DNA from: Hypsibius dujardini
Taxonomy: Eukaryota; Tardigrada; Eutardigrada; Parachela; Hypsibiidae
NCBI GenBank assembly: GCA_001579985.1
Contig: LRSR01003561.1
Span: forward strand, 1-47,329
Length of the DNA: 47,329 nt
Direction of reading: 5' to 3'
Under the pieces are notes generated by a model, which had not been told where the DNA came from, did no database searches, and was given only the letters and a program-made list of their open reading frames with translations. A program made the translations under genes and the position numbers. Below are positions 1 through 10,850 of this stretch, piece by piece; within the stretch, counting starts at the first letter, position 1, and the number at the start of each line of letters is the position of its first letter.

Positions 1-107
1 ATATAGGCGGTTAGGCAAGCAGACATTCGGCCATCCAGACATTCAGACATTCAGACACTGGGCCACTCATTAGGGTAACAAAACGTAAAACTAAACCTTC
101 TCGACAG

Positions 108-680
108 GGTTGGCGTTACTTTCTCGATGTGGTGAATTACCTGGAAATCTTCACATGTGCCTGCTGTGTCACTTACATTGGTTCACTGCTGTTCGAACTG
201 ACGCAAAACGTCGAACTGCCCTTAACTGGACAAATGGGCGCTTTGACCATCTTTCTGGCCTGGTTTAATCTGCTGCGTTATTGTCAGCCGTAAGGTCCTC
301 GTCATCTTGTCTGCCAAGAAATTATTTTTCGGTTCCTTCTAATTGAATTCATTCAATCGAATTTCTCGGCAGATATGGGGTCATAGGAATTTACGCGGTG
401 ATGTTCTTCTCTGTGCTGAAAACTCTCATTAAAGTGGCCGTCTTCTTCTTCATCCTGTTGGCGGCATTCACAGTGACATTTTATCAGCTGATTCCGTGCT
501 ACCTTATGCCGGATAATGAGTTGTATTACATACTACTTCAGGTAAGGGCGAGTCAGTTTGCTTAAACCGTGCACGCTAGATGTACAGGTAAATATGGAGG
601 CTTTGTAGCGAAAGTTGCGTCCAGGTTGTGTAACTGTTTGTGTTTGAGTGTCTACCTGCCTGTCTGTCTGTCTGTTTGTA

Positions 681-727
<47 letters not shown>

Positions 728-1794
728 TTGTTTGTGCATCTATTTGTCTGTTTGTTTGTCTGCCTGTCTGCCCGCCTGCCTGTCTGCCTGTCTGTCTGTT
801 TGTCTATTCGCCTGCCTATTTCTCTATCTGTCTCTTTGCATTTGTCAGTCTGCTTGTGTCTGTCCCTCTCACTGTCTGACTCTCTGTTTCTTTCGCTGTC
901 TGCCTGCTGACACTGTTATAGTTACTAACTGCAGTTAAATTATTGTAGGATGCCCCAAAGGCTTCCGACCTGATGTCTGCTCACTTCAATATATGGTCAT
1001 CTGGACTGCGTATCGGGGCCATGACGATCGGCGATATGGATACCCGCAATAATTTTATCGACCCTTTCATTTACGGGAAGCTTCCGTTTCCCATCATGAC
1101 GTACGGTATCGTGGTGCTCTTCTTGTTGATGATGCCGATTCTCCTGAACAACTTGTTGGCAAGTCAAATTTGTTATTTGGTCGGAGTATACAGTACGTCT
1201 TACGTTTGGTACTCCAACGGAGCTTCTTATTTAGACTGGTCTTGCGGTGGGCGACATCAAAAACACCCAGGAGAACGCGACCGAGGTCTGCCTGAAGAAC
1301 CAGATTGAGATGCACGAGTCGGTGGAGCAGTTGATTCCTGAGCGGTTAAATGTGCAGCTGCGTGAGAAACTGCAGTCGTACAAATTCTACCCGAATCGGC
1401 GACCTTCCTTGTTGGACAGGGTAAAGTTTTTGTTTAATCTCGTCAAGTAACTAATCTTGGTAGTAGTAGAAGTAAATATTTCCTGGCCCCTTCACACCAG
1501 GTAACTCGCCTCCTTTCCGGCAATACCGGGGATGTGGTGATTTCGCATTTCGACGAGCAGGAGCTGTACCGGAAACGGGCTGATGAGCAACAGGAACTGG
1601 CTCATTTGAGGATCGAGTACGAGTACAATTATACAACCACCTCTGGCGGAAATGATATTACGTTACAGGGAAATGTTCTGGCAATATGCGTTTAATTGTG
1701 TTTCAGGGTGCAGCAACTCAAAACACGATTGTCTAAACGGCAGGCCATGGCCCTAGGGAGCTTCATTTTCGAACACCAAACCGCGCTCATCTGA
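108..1794 (+). CDS. TRPA-type cation channel, C-terminal part (5' end outside window)
   Basis: Six exons: 108-289, 373-541, 949-1158, 1235-1420, 1501-1616 and 1707-1794, giving 316 residues in one continuous frame to TGA at 1792. Exon 1 carries helices resembling S3 (YLEIFTCACCVTYIG) and S4 (ALTIFLAWFNLLRYCQ). Exon 2 has S5 (VLKTLIKVAVFFFILLAAF). Exon 3 has the pore loop with a Gly-Asp motif (AMTIGDMD, compare MMLGDIN of TRPA1) and S6. Exon 4 opens with TGLAVGDIKNTQ, matching the post-S6 GLAVGDI segment that is typical of TRPA1-like channels. The last exons give a charged, probably coiled-coil tail (LKTRLSKRQAMAL). The ankyrin repeats expected upstream are not in the window. TRPA channels are plasma-membrane cation channels gated by heat or irritants; which ligand applies here cannot be told. 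Intron 3 has a GC donor (gcaagt at 1159). The donor of exon 5 could also be at 1623. Confidence 0.9.
655..900. repeat. CTGT/CTGC microsatellite in TRPA intron 2
   Basis: Dense run of ctgt units with ctgc and tttg variants. It fills most of the intron between exons ending at 541 and starting at 949. It is open in several frames on both strands, but these are repeat artefacts. Confidence 0.9.
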
Positions 1795-1905
1795 TCACAG
1801 GACGACATCTGTATTTTGGTCATCCCGTTTCAAGTCACCCATCGTCGAACACTGAACCACGCTCATCTGATCACACAACCTTGGTCACTCCGTTTCGGGT
1901 CGTCA
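1764..1905. repeat. Diverged tandem duplication overlapping the TRPA stop codon
   Basis: The stretch tcgaacaccaaaccgcgctc at 1769 is repeated with changes at about 1844 (tcgaacactgaaccacgctc). In both, catctgatcaca follows, then ggtcatcccgtttc or ggtcactccgtttc. The period is about 75 bp. The first copy contains the last codons and the TGA stop, so the duplication involves coding end and 3' UTR. Confidence 0.7.
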
Positions 1906-2133
1906 TACATGTAGAATATGGTGTTGATACATTTTAGTGATGTTACCATTGTGTAAGCCATTGTGTGGGCAGGATCAGTCCTTTTTTGTGCCCAAAATTA
2001 CCGCTCAAGCTCAACTCCGTACGCACTTTCGAAGCATACAAGGATTAACCATTAAAACGGTGGTTTTCTTTCTTTATTTTTTAGCAAATTGCGAAACCCT
2101 TGTTTTCTTTATCACCAAACTATTTGTACTTAA

Positions 2134-2156
2134 AATAAAATAAAATAAAATTTATT
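2134..2156. terminator. Bidirectional poly(A) signal region between convergent genes
   Basis: Plus strand: repeated AATAAA hexamers in the aaataaaataaaataaaa run, about 340 nt after the TRPA stop. Minus strand: AATAAA (read as tttatt at 2151-2156), about 280 nt after the GPCR stop. This is the only strong poly(A) candidate for either gene in the gap. Confidence 0.6.
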
Positions 2157-2431
2157 TTTAGAAAATGCTGATAGATTCCGATTCGTCCCATTTCCCCCTT
2201 GAATCGTATCAAGGACGGAGGACGGATCATAAAAAGAATCATTTTCCGGCACTGCATCTCGACTAAACGAAGTGACTCTAGGGTAGAGGATCGTAAAAGA
2301 CACGTGGCATGAGAATGTCAGTGAATTCAGGACCCTGCTCGGACTGAAATACGAGAACCCAGCGGATGCGGACAGTTCATATAAATAAGTAATGAAAAAC
2401 GCGTTCTAAAAGATGTCTAGTCGTGATAGTG

Positions 2432-5400
2432 TTATTTTAACGAGGTCCCCATCATGAGTTTAGGAATCTGACGGTAGTTCCTAGGCCTGTCCAAATAGTT
2501 CAATCCCGACCATGTCCGTGACAGAGAGTTCGTCGCTGGAGATTGCGGCGTCCCACCGCCGCAACACAGTCGCCCTGAGCGGCGGCGCCACGCTGAGAAC
2601 GCTCCGTACAGCAGAGGGTTCATCACGGAATGCCCGAGACCTTTGAGCAAACAAATCACAGGGCGGTCACATTTTCTGCTTGCGCCGTACAAACGCTGAT
2701 CAATAATAACGTGAAATTCCCTACTAATTAAATTGTTTGTTTTTAAGGTACCGCAGAAATAAATTGCGTGATTGCCGTAGAAGTCGTCCGCGGGATCCGG
2801 CTTGTACACCATATGCATCATCAGGGTGACGTAGAAGGGCGCTGCAACGATTAATGAATACTCAATACACAGAGGTTTTTCATCAGTATTTTTATTAATT
2901 TCCCATTCGGCATGAGAAACGGGTTGAAAATTAATTGTTTGTCAGAAAAATTAACGCTAAAAATATTACATGTGAAATGTTTATTCCTAGTCACCTTTCC
3001 TCGTTACCTGGTCACATCTTTTCCGAGCTTGTTCTCGGCCATTAGCAATTTTAATTAATCACTACTCAATTCACCAAAAAATCGCAGGTATGTTGTTTTA
3101 ACATTAACCGATACAACAATTAAATCTTAATCCATTGGCATGAGCAAAATATGTTTTCAAGTCAGTGGGCGGAGCTGCTGATCATTTATCTCACGGAACC
3201 GCAAGTTTGCATGTGTGATTTTATAAATGACCCATAACTAAACTAAAAATAATTTAATTTAAAGTAAAATAAAATTCTGTTTTCCTTTTTTTTTTTTTTC
3301 TTTTCATTTTATTTTTGACTTACTGTGATCTTACTAAATCATCTATTGCATAAGTGTAAACGAAATAAAACAACACCAAGCTTCCATTTTTTAATTTGAG
3401 TAAAATCATTAAATTTAAAGTAAAAAGTTTATTCAAAATCAATACTTAAATTAATCTCAACAGCATTACCCCGTACCCCAGCAGAGGATGAAGATGATGA
3501 CGACGACGACGGAGACCGCCAGTGAGGTCTTCCTCGCCTCGAGGAAACACCGACGGCGTTGGTCACGTTCATCCACGCCGTCGATGTTGCTGCTCATGCT
3601 GCAGTTGCTGCTGATGATTGGGTGTCGTTTGCGCGACCCAATTACAACTTCTCTATCACCTACAAAGAGCATTGGGAAATTGGATAAGGCGGTCACACTG
3701 TGGGGATTGTTAATGTGACCATGCAGAAAAGTGATCAACCCTGGTGATTCCCTACCCGGAGACGGCTTGATGGCTTTGCTGACGGTCTTGACGATCAGGC
3801 CGTAGCATATGGCAATGGTGATGATTGGGAGTAGGTAGAGGACAAGCAGGTCAATTAGTTGCAGGGAAAAGGGTTGCCATTCGTCGGTGTAGCCGGCGCT
3901 GTCGTCACACTGCAGGTACGTCGCCTTTAAGGATGTCCTATTTCCCGTGAAATTTTGCGTGTTGACCTTGAATATGAAGAGCTGAAAGGATAAGACCGCG
4001 ACCTTGTAATAATAAGAACACAGAAAGTGCGCAACAGTTTTGAAGGGGACAGACGGACGGACGGACGAACGGACAGAGGGTCGGACAGACGAACGAATGG
4101 ACAGACGGTCGGACGGACGAACGGAGAGACTGTCGGACGGACCGACGAACGGACAGACGGTCGGACAGACGGACGGGCGGATGATTAACCTATTCATTGA
4201 TAGATATGTCTTTTGACAGATATATAATGCAAACTAAAAAAAACCCTGAAAATCGGAAGGATGGTATCTGCATGAGTCTCTTCCCAAAAGATATGGTGTT
4301 TCACAACGGTCAGTGAATGGCAGGAACAGTATAACTCAAAGGTCTTTAAAGGTCCTTACTGAAGAATGCCGCACAGTTGAGGGAGCGGCGTTCGGTTAAA
4401 CAAAATAGTCGATAACTTTGCCCATAGGTGCAGAAAATAACGCCCGGCCCGTTAACATCATTACTTTTACGGCCATAATTCTACCCATCTTGGGTTGCTT
4501 TTCTTACGAGTGTTCTGTTTAATCGAACGCCGCTCCCCTCAACTGTGCGTCTAGACGGCGCGTTCCAAATCTGGTCTTGTAAATGCTTAGATCAGCAAAT
4601 TCTACAATATTTTTGAAAGTTTTGTTGCATTACTGCCGAGAAAAATAATTTATTTTTCTCTAGCGGATAATAATTGATCGCAGTGTAATAAACATGAATT
4701 ATGTACAGCGGCTCAAACGCGTCTCAGCTATTCCATGACGAATGGTCAGACTAGTTTTCTTATTGATGTAAACAGTCTAATCAGAGATGTAATTAAAATA
4801 ATTAAGATATTAAGTTATTAAAATAGTTGAGATAAAAGGATTGCGGAAAAGGTAAGGTCGACGGGCCAAACCGTGCGGCATCAAATCATGCGGATTGTTT
4901 TAGCTTGGATTGATTGATTGATTGATTTGTGACTTAATTGAGTGGTGTTCTCAACAGAGTGTCGCCATTTGTTCTAGCAACTGTCCACACCCATCAACTT
5001 CCTGAATCTTTTGCGGATCACAGCAACCGGCTGTACGGGAAGTGTCCCTAATCTCACCCAGTAGCGAGATTTCGTTTGTCTGCACGTAAGTCCATTTAAA
5101 ACAACTTAACATGCGGCTGCAATAGTAATCGAGGAGTGTGTCTTCCAACAGAAATCCCTCTTCTCAGATCCCTAAATCCAGGTCCGTGAAACTCGGATTT
5201 ACCGCTTATGAGGCCATGATCTAACTAAAAATATTGATTGATTCGAAAAGCAGTCGCTTGGTGCAGAGTAAATGACCGAGTGCCAAGACGGTTGGAGTGC
5301 CCCCAGTAATACAGTAAAATTAAGGATAATGATATTTGACATTAAGAAAGCTTACCCGTGGAACGCTCATTAAAACCGCTGCGATCCACGCGCCCACGGC

Positions 5401-5844
5401 GATGGAACACCCCAATCGAGGTACCTTCAACTTCTGCAGCGGGTACATCACCGCAAAACACCGGTCCAAACTGATGGCGACCACGACGAACGTGCTACCT
5501 GCCAGTCCGAGTTTCTGGCAGAATTTCAACGCCTTACAACCCCAGTCGCCGGCCAAAAAATCGTCCAGTAAATACATCACCGCGTTGGAGAGGACACAGC
5601 AGAAAGCGGCTAACAGATCCGCCACGGCCAGTTGGAGGTACAGAGCGCTGATCTTACTGAGCTTCTTCGCCGGGCTGCGCTTGCGACCACGCCACAACTG
5701 CGCGATAATCGCGACGTTGCCGATGAAGGCCAGCGCAAAAAAGAGGAACAACACGGCGGACTGGAGGTACCGCTCCGGCGGGATGCTTTGGGTCGCTGGG
5801 CTCTCTGGTGGGATGCCTTGGGTCGCCGGGCTTTCCGACGCCAT
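2432..5844 (-). CDS. Rhodopsin-class GPCR, GnRH/AKH/corazonin receptor-like
   Basis: Four exons on the minus strand: 5844-5356, 3981-3477, 2841-2752 and 2640-2432; about 430 residues. Exon 1 carries TM1-TM4: GN in TM1 at residues 42-43, LAVADLL in TM2, Cys103 of the extracellular disulfide, and SLDRC at 125-129, where DRC replaces the usual DRY. Exon 2 begins LFIFKVN, resembling the QL(Y/F)IF segment after TM4 in GnRH/corazonin receptors; it holds ECL2 with Cys and an NFTGNRT glycosylation region, TM5, a long third loop, and TM6 ending CW. Splicing at 3477/2841 restores CWAPFY, the conserved CWxP motif. Exons 3-4 give TM7 with NPLLY (NPxxY) and an Arg/Cys-rich tail. It should couple a secreted neuropeptide to G proteins at the plasma membrane. 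The frame stays open upstream of the ATG back to an acceptor at 5886, so an upstream coding exon is possible. The exact ligand subfamily is uncertain. Confidence 0.88.
4043..4180. repeat. GGAC/GGAN tetranucleotide-type repeat in GPCR intron 1
   Basis: Run of acagacggacggacgaacgg-type units. It lies just upstream (minus-strand sense) of the acceptor at 3982 and keeps a false frame open into the exon. Confidence 0.8.
4371..4548. mobile_element. Foldback (MITE-like) element in GPCR intron 1
   Basis: Left arm 4371-4405 (gcacagttgagggagcggcg...) is the near-perfect inverse of right arm 4513-4548 (...cgccgctcccctcaactgtgc), with about 105 bp between. It shares the gggagcggcgtt core with the element at 25768. 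No clear TA flank is visible. Confidence 0.7.
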
Positions 5845-7039
5845 CTTTCCGCCGATACTCGGATCGAAGTACGGCCTCTCAAGATCCTGAAAACAGTGTT
5901 GTTAAATATATGTGAAATATATTTTAAATAGCTCAAAAAGTGGATTTTCATTTTAAATGAATAAATAAATATATATGTATGTATATTATTGAAAATTAAA
6001 AAAAAATTGCTATTTTATAGCATACTTTTATTCAAAATCTCATTTAAAATGCTTTGCATTTAAAGAAATAAGTTTTATTGTTTAAATATTTTTTGCATGT
6101 TGATTTAAATTTATAACGTTTTATTTACATTTAAGCACGATATTTAAGCAACAATACCTGGAGAGTCATTTGAGTGACAGATACACGTCGAAGTATCAGA
6201 TCCCAATTCTTAGCATATGATGACAGAAGTGTAAATCGTCGGGTCCTTTAGACACATTGAGACATCAATATTTTTCGAAACGGAAAAGCGGTGAATTTCC
6301 TCATCTATTTAAGTGGCGTGGATGGTGGAAATGATTGGAATTGGAAATAATCCGAAATGACGACGGGAGAAAGAGAAAGGGCGGCCGCCGTGTGGTGGTG
6401 CATATAATTACTAGTACAGAAAACTTGGGAGGGACCAAGGCAGCATACCTCGAACCCAACAACATACCTCGAAGCCTCTCGTGGTGGAGGAACCAAAGCA
6501 GTATACGTTGAACCCAACAACTTACGTCGAGGAAGGACTAAGGCAGCATACGTCAAACCCTCTCGTGGTGGGATGGTACGCCGCGCAGGAAGTTAGAACA
6601 ACATGCCCTCCCGAGGGACATGCGATGAATGGCCGGTAATTAAAGAGTCATTTCCGTAGATGACAGTTCATGTGAAGTCTCGTGAGATGTGGAGATGCGT
6701 GAGAGAACCGGATAACAATTAGTTCAGGTATCACGACTGTAGCAGGTATATAGCTTTTGACTTTACGGGCGTGCGTAGACGAAAATGCCCTCTTGTGTTT
6801 TACGGGAGGAATTAAAGGAAGGAATTTGGAGAAAATACCTCGGTTGATCGAAAAACAATTCTAATTCTGCTTGACGGGACGATCGACGAGGACAGTCAAC
6901 CGGCAGGGTGTAAATTTCCTGTACTAGTACTGCATGCACTTGGCGAGAATTAGTTCTGTGTATAAAGCCTACACTGAACGAGTGAAATGACTTAACTCGG
7001 TTAGTGCCAGGCTTTCGCCGCGTGTGTAGTATACCCCGG

Positions 7040-7600
7040 AAACCGGGGCTCGTTTAGGGTCCTGCCAAAACAAACAGCAAGACCCCTCATGATAACAGGC
7101 AACGGGATCGACAAGGGGGCAAAATGTGGTTTTTTTTAAATTGAGTCTAAAATTCCGCCTATCGTTTCTAATCATTTTGAAACATGTGAGGGGTGTGGGG
7201 CTCTGATTTCCACTCCCCCCCCCATGCCCCGTGAATCTTAAAATTCTGAGGGGTGTGGGGCTCTGATTTCCAGTCTTCCCCCCTGCCCCGTGAATCTTAA
7301 AACATTTTAGGAACTTCAGTTTTACTATCAAATTTGGACCATTCCCTATTGCAGTTATGAATGAGGCGCCTATGTTGGACTCCAAGGAGTTCTACATTTG
7401 ATGGAAAAACTGAAGTTCCTAAAAATAGTTTGAGATTTCGGGATCATTGAAAATCAGTCCCACACATCTGCAAGTTTCTAAAATGAACAGGAACGACAGT
7501 CTGAATTTCGGATGATGTTTTGAAAAATACACACTTCGCCCTCTTTGTCCATCCCTCGCCCTATACCACCCGGGGTCTAGGTTTCAACTTGTAAGGACTC
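7040..7600. repeat. Dispersed repeat, copy 1 (homologous to 31978-32500)
   Basis: Shares an ordered series of blocks with 31978-32500: ggctcgtttagg near the left end, ctcatga.a.caggca.ggg, aaattgagtc, tcgtttctaatcattttgaaac against ttgtttctgattattttgaaac, and cttgtaaggac near the right end. It contains a two-copy inner tandem (about 7188-7308) with gaggggtgtggggctctgat in both units. No coding capacity is evident. Confidence 0.7.
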
Positions 7601-7813
7601 AAAAGGATCCGTTGCACCCCCTCCCCCCCTTGGATGTCCAAAATGTGTACGCAAATTAGGAACAAATATCCGGACCAATAGACTTGCTAATGGATCGACA
7701 CACAGTCTGTCCTCTCAATCAATCATTTAGGGATGTACTCAATATCCTAGAGTGGAGTAACATGTACACATGATATTGCATGTGGTGTCGTAGACGTAGA
7801 GCAGCAGACAGTA

Positions 7814-7929
7814 TACACACCTGGCCAGATTACTAGATGACAGAGTTCGAACCACTCTTTAGCTGGGCGCAAGCAAAATGAGGTGGCCCGAGTTTGAACC
7901 AAACACCCAAAATTGTGGCCATGTGTGTA
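7814..7929. mobile_element. Small foldback element, TACACAC family
   Basis: Ends are tacacacctggcca on the left and tggccatgtgtgta on the right, flanked by TA. Inner ccgagtttgaacc resembles the insides of the elements at 15544 and 17819, so these three form a family. Confidence 0.6.
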
Positions 7930-8018
7930 TTTGTGCAGTTCAGCGGCAAGGACGATCAAGGGTGCAGGATATAAAACAAAAATACGTCAATTTTCACACT
8001 TGAGTATAGAATCCCATA

Positions 8019-8100
8019 TACAGCTATGGCCGCGGTTACTTTGAGGGTCGCCCACCAGAACTCAATGAGCGACCCTCAAAGTAACCGCGGCACAGCTGTA
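8019..8100. mobile_element. Foldback element, TACAGCTGTGCCGCGG family
   Basis: Arms of about 30 bp (ccgcggttactttgagggtcgc and its inverse) around a loop of about 19 bp. TA at both ends. Its arms match the ends of the larger element at 28231-28615. Confidence 0.8.
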
Positions 8101-8109
8101 CAGTACGTA

Positions 8110-8282
8110 TACCAGGCGAACGTTATGGGTTGAATCACTACATGGGTTGAATCGGTCGGGTGGCGGAGGGCGCCACAAGTGTAAATTGTAAACGACACTC
8201 ATTCAATTTACACTTGTGGCGCCCTCTGCCACCCGACCGATTCAACCCATGTAGCGATTCAACCCAAAGCGTTTGTCTGGTA
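8110..8282. mobile_element. Foldback element with arms of about 80 bp
   Basis: Left arm runs from taccaggcgaacg to acaagtgtaaattg. The right arm is its inverse, ending cgtttgtctggta, with few mismatches and about 15-20 bp of loop. It contains atgggttgaatc twice per arm. It would form a long hairpin if transcribed. Confidence 0.85.
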
Positions 8283-8928
8283 TGTATTTTATATAGTTTG
8301 AATTAGGTATGTATGCGGGTCACATGAGCGTCAGCAATAAAAGCTTTCACCTTTTAGCTGACGGGACCTCAGGACCCTTTAATAAATCAGCCAATCGATT
8401 AGGCCTTCGGTTCGGGCTCATTCCATTTTAAAGACTCCATGGTTAACTGCCAGGAATAATTGAATACTAGTAACTGAAGAGCCAAATTGTGACAGAAAAT
8501 TTCATTCAAAAATAATACTGGTCTGTGATTAAATTTGAATGACAATCTTTAAAGTTAATGGCACCCGTTAATTACCTTTTCGTAAATGACGAACACAATT
8601 GCCTCGGCAGTGTTGTAGATCGCGCATGTCTACTCAGTCCTTGGTTCGGCGGTAAAATTGTGCAAGTGCAAGTGCTGCCCTCTGACGGCGACGCGTGCAT
8701 GAGTTGAACTGAACTAATTTGCTTGTTTGGCTTTCGCTTTCGCAACGGTCGCTTGTTTGGCTTGCCATTTGCGGGCAAGCTTCCTTTTTCGACAAAATTT
8801 TCGAGTTCTCTTCTCCGTTTCGTTTGACATTTTGCCGCTTCCTATTTCCATTTTGAACGTAATTTTGAATAAATTATTTATTTGGGAGGATAATTTTCCT
8901 ACTGCTGTTGGCTTTTCCCTTGACTAAC

Positions 8929-10850
8929 ATGTTTCTCGGAGACCTGGTAAGAGAAAGGGATTTTGGACGCAAATTTCCTGTGGTGAAGCGTGCGAACCGA
9001 GTGCAAAAGGCCTTTCTTTGATTACTGACTTGGACGCAAATATTGGAGCGTTCTTTTTCAAAGTTTTCCTTTCCTTTTTTTTCAGTTTAAATTCAAGTTT
9101 TCCATTTTTTTTAGTTACATTTTCAAATTTTTTTCTATCTGTATCTTCCCCCCAATTTTCAACGTTTTTTTATTTTTTATTTATCTCAGTTTAAATGTTA
9201 TGTTATGTTAAATGTTATGTTTTTCCCCCGATGTTCACAAGTTTTATTTATTTTTTTGTTCAATTTTCAGTGTAAGCGTAATTTATTTCCCCTCACTTTT
9301 CAACGTATTGTTTATTTTTTCAGATTCGCGGTTTTTGGAACGGTACTTGTAGCGTCTTCCATCACCTCAACCCATTCGATAATGCTGCTCGACATCCAGG
9401 TCAGGGAGGAGCAATGGATGTTGGTAAGAAGAAGACGTAGAAACACAGTACACAAGCCAAGCGAGAACATTGATCTGTCAATCAATCAATCGATCGACCA
9501 CTTACTGGTATTCTGCATGCTTTGATCTGTCAATCAATCAATCGATCGACCACTTACTGGGACTCTGCATGCTTTGATCTGTCAATCAATTAATCCAGTA
9601 ATCGAAAAGTGTTGATAGAAATTTTAATTCCCAAGAGTATTCTTAACATTTGGAATTCAGTACTCGTATTAAATTAAATGTACGCAACGTGATTAGCATT
9701 TCACACGTTAACCAATCGAATACCTAGCCGTGGTGTCCGTGGCAGCGTTGATTGACTCATTCTTTCATTCAATGAGCAATCAAGGAAGGATACCCCAAGA
9801 CTGTTTAAACATATTCAAAGGATACTCCACTTTTTAGTACGCTGTATGAGTTCTTCTGGTCCGGCGCTCTACGGTTATTACCCCACTTTTCTCTGCTTGC
9901 TTCACCAGCAGCTGATTCTACTTTTAGCTGCGGTACTGTTATTAGCGATGTCTTTAAATGTCAGTGTGACATCACACATCTATTTTCGCTAATGCTCCGA
10001 CTTTCGGGTGCCATGTCCGACGGATTGACGAGGGCTTGTGTTCTTTTGAACTGAAACCACATTAAAGCGGCTCTTTCTCATTTTGGAACTATTTTTCCAT
10101 GACAAAAAGCGGCTTTCCATTTCACTTGAAATAAAAGTGTTCCCTCCTCCCACAGATGAGAGCTTCCACCTCGGCAGCGGACCGGCGTCACGCACCCGCA
10201 CCCGTCTGCCGCACGTGCCGTCACCCAGCTCCCCGGACGTGGCGCTAAATCGTCGCAGCTACCAGCCGAAAGCTGCAGCTGTTTCGACGACTCCGCTGCT
10301 CGGACGTCGTCCACTGGCCAGCTCATCGCCCTCCCGCGTGACCACGGCCACCTCGGCCACCACTGTTTCATCCGTCAGTTCAACCCCGGCCCGGCTCCTC
10401 CCCGCCATCGGCCGCCGTGCCCCACTCTCCTCCGCCGGCTCCACTCCCCATCCGGCCAAGTCGGCGGCCGGTCGTGCCTCGGTCAACCGAAAATCCTCCC
10501 CCACCCGTAAGTTGATCGCCAGCGGAATCGGCAACCGCACCCGTTCGCGGAGCCGCGCTCGCTCACCTGCCAAGATCACGCAGGACTTTGGCGAGGTCGT
10601 CTCGGAGGTGAAGGCGGTCGTGAAGAAGGCCGCGGTCAAGAAAGCCGGCGTGGTGAAGAAGAAGGCCGCGTCTGCGGGAAAGGGATCTGCCGGCAAGACT
10701 TCCGCCGGAAAGGTCGCTGGCAGGGGTCGTCCGCGTCGTGTGGAGAACGCCGGGGTGAAGACGCCGCAGGAGCTGTCGGCCAAAAAGGCCGTTCGGAAGG
10801 CGAGTGCCTCCACGGGAGCGCGCAGAGCAGCGAAGAAGGTCAAGTTGTAA
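8929..10850 (+). CDS. Unrecognised basic, AT-hook-containing protein
   Basis: Three exons: 8929-8946 (six codons, MFLGDL), 9324-9423 and 10156-10850; 270 residues. The phases match (0, then a split GAT codon at 9423/10156), and an in-frame stop at 8866 lies upstream of the ATG. The first about 40 residues are hydrophobic/aromatic (IRGFWNGTCSVFHHLNPFDN) and of unknown family. Residues about 45-170 are Ser/Pro/Thr/Arg-rich with SPSS, RSRSRARSPAK and repeated S/T-P. The C-terminal about 80 residues are Lys/Ala-rich like a histone H1 tail (VKKAAVKKAGVVKKKAA), with an AT-hook GRGRPRR at 228-234 and a Myc-type nuclear signal AAKKVKL at the very end. Inference: a nuclear DNA- or chromatin-binding protein. 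GC content of the last exon is clearly higher than its surroundings. I do not recognise a homologue. The tiny first exon is the least certain part. Confidence 0.65.
9470..9600. repeat. Tandem repeat, period about 53 bp, in intron 2
   Basis: Two and a half copies of gatctgtcaatcaatcaatc followed by gatcgaccacttactgg and ctgcatgcttt. Confidence 0.75.

Larger units (their letters stand above)
5887..8928. other. Repeat-rich intergenic region
   Basis: No convincing coding exon seen. The first 250 bp are AT-rich (5' flank of the GPCR). 6420-6580 holds a degenerate tandem repeat (aaggcagcatac, cgaacccaacaac, tctcgtggtgg). 7040-7600 is a dispersed repeat. 7814-8282 has three foldback elements. 8570-8928 is probably the 5' flank of the next gene. 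Short open frames here have no recognisable domain. Confidence 0.6.

Noticed and set aside
655-900. CRISPR array or telomeric repeat
   Set aside because: The tetranucleotide arrays have no spacers and do not match telomere units; the window is clearly eukaryotic.
569-938. Open frames rich in Cys-Leu-Ser-Val
   Set aside because: They are translations of (ctgt)n in a TRPA intron; the same artefact appears at 14673-15091, 16982-17326, 20564-20976, 21793-22302, 24692-25079, 25954-26254, 30507-30767, 40837-41100, 42346-42777 and 46003-46338.
3466-4197. Reading the GPCR second exon as starting at an upstream Met at 4197
   Set aside because: The upstream part is the ggac repeat in the intron; the acceptor at 3982 joins in phase to the TM4 exon and restores the family alignment.
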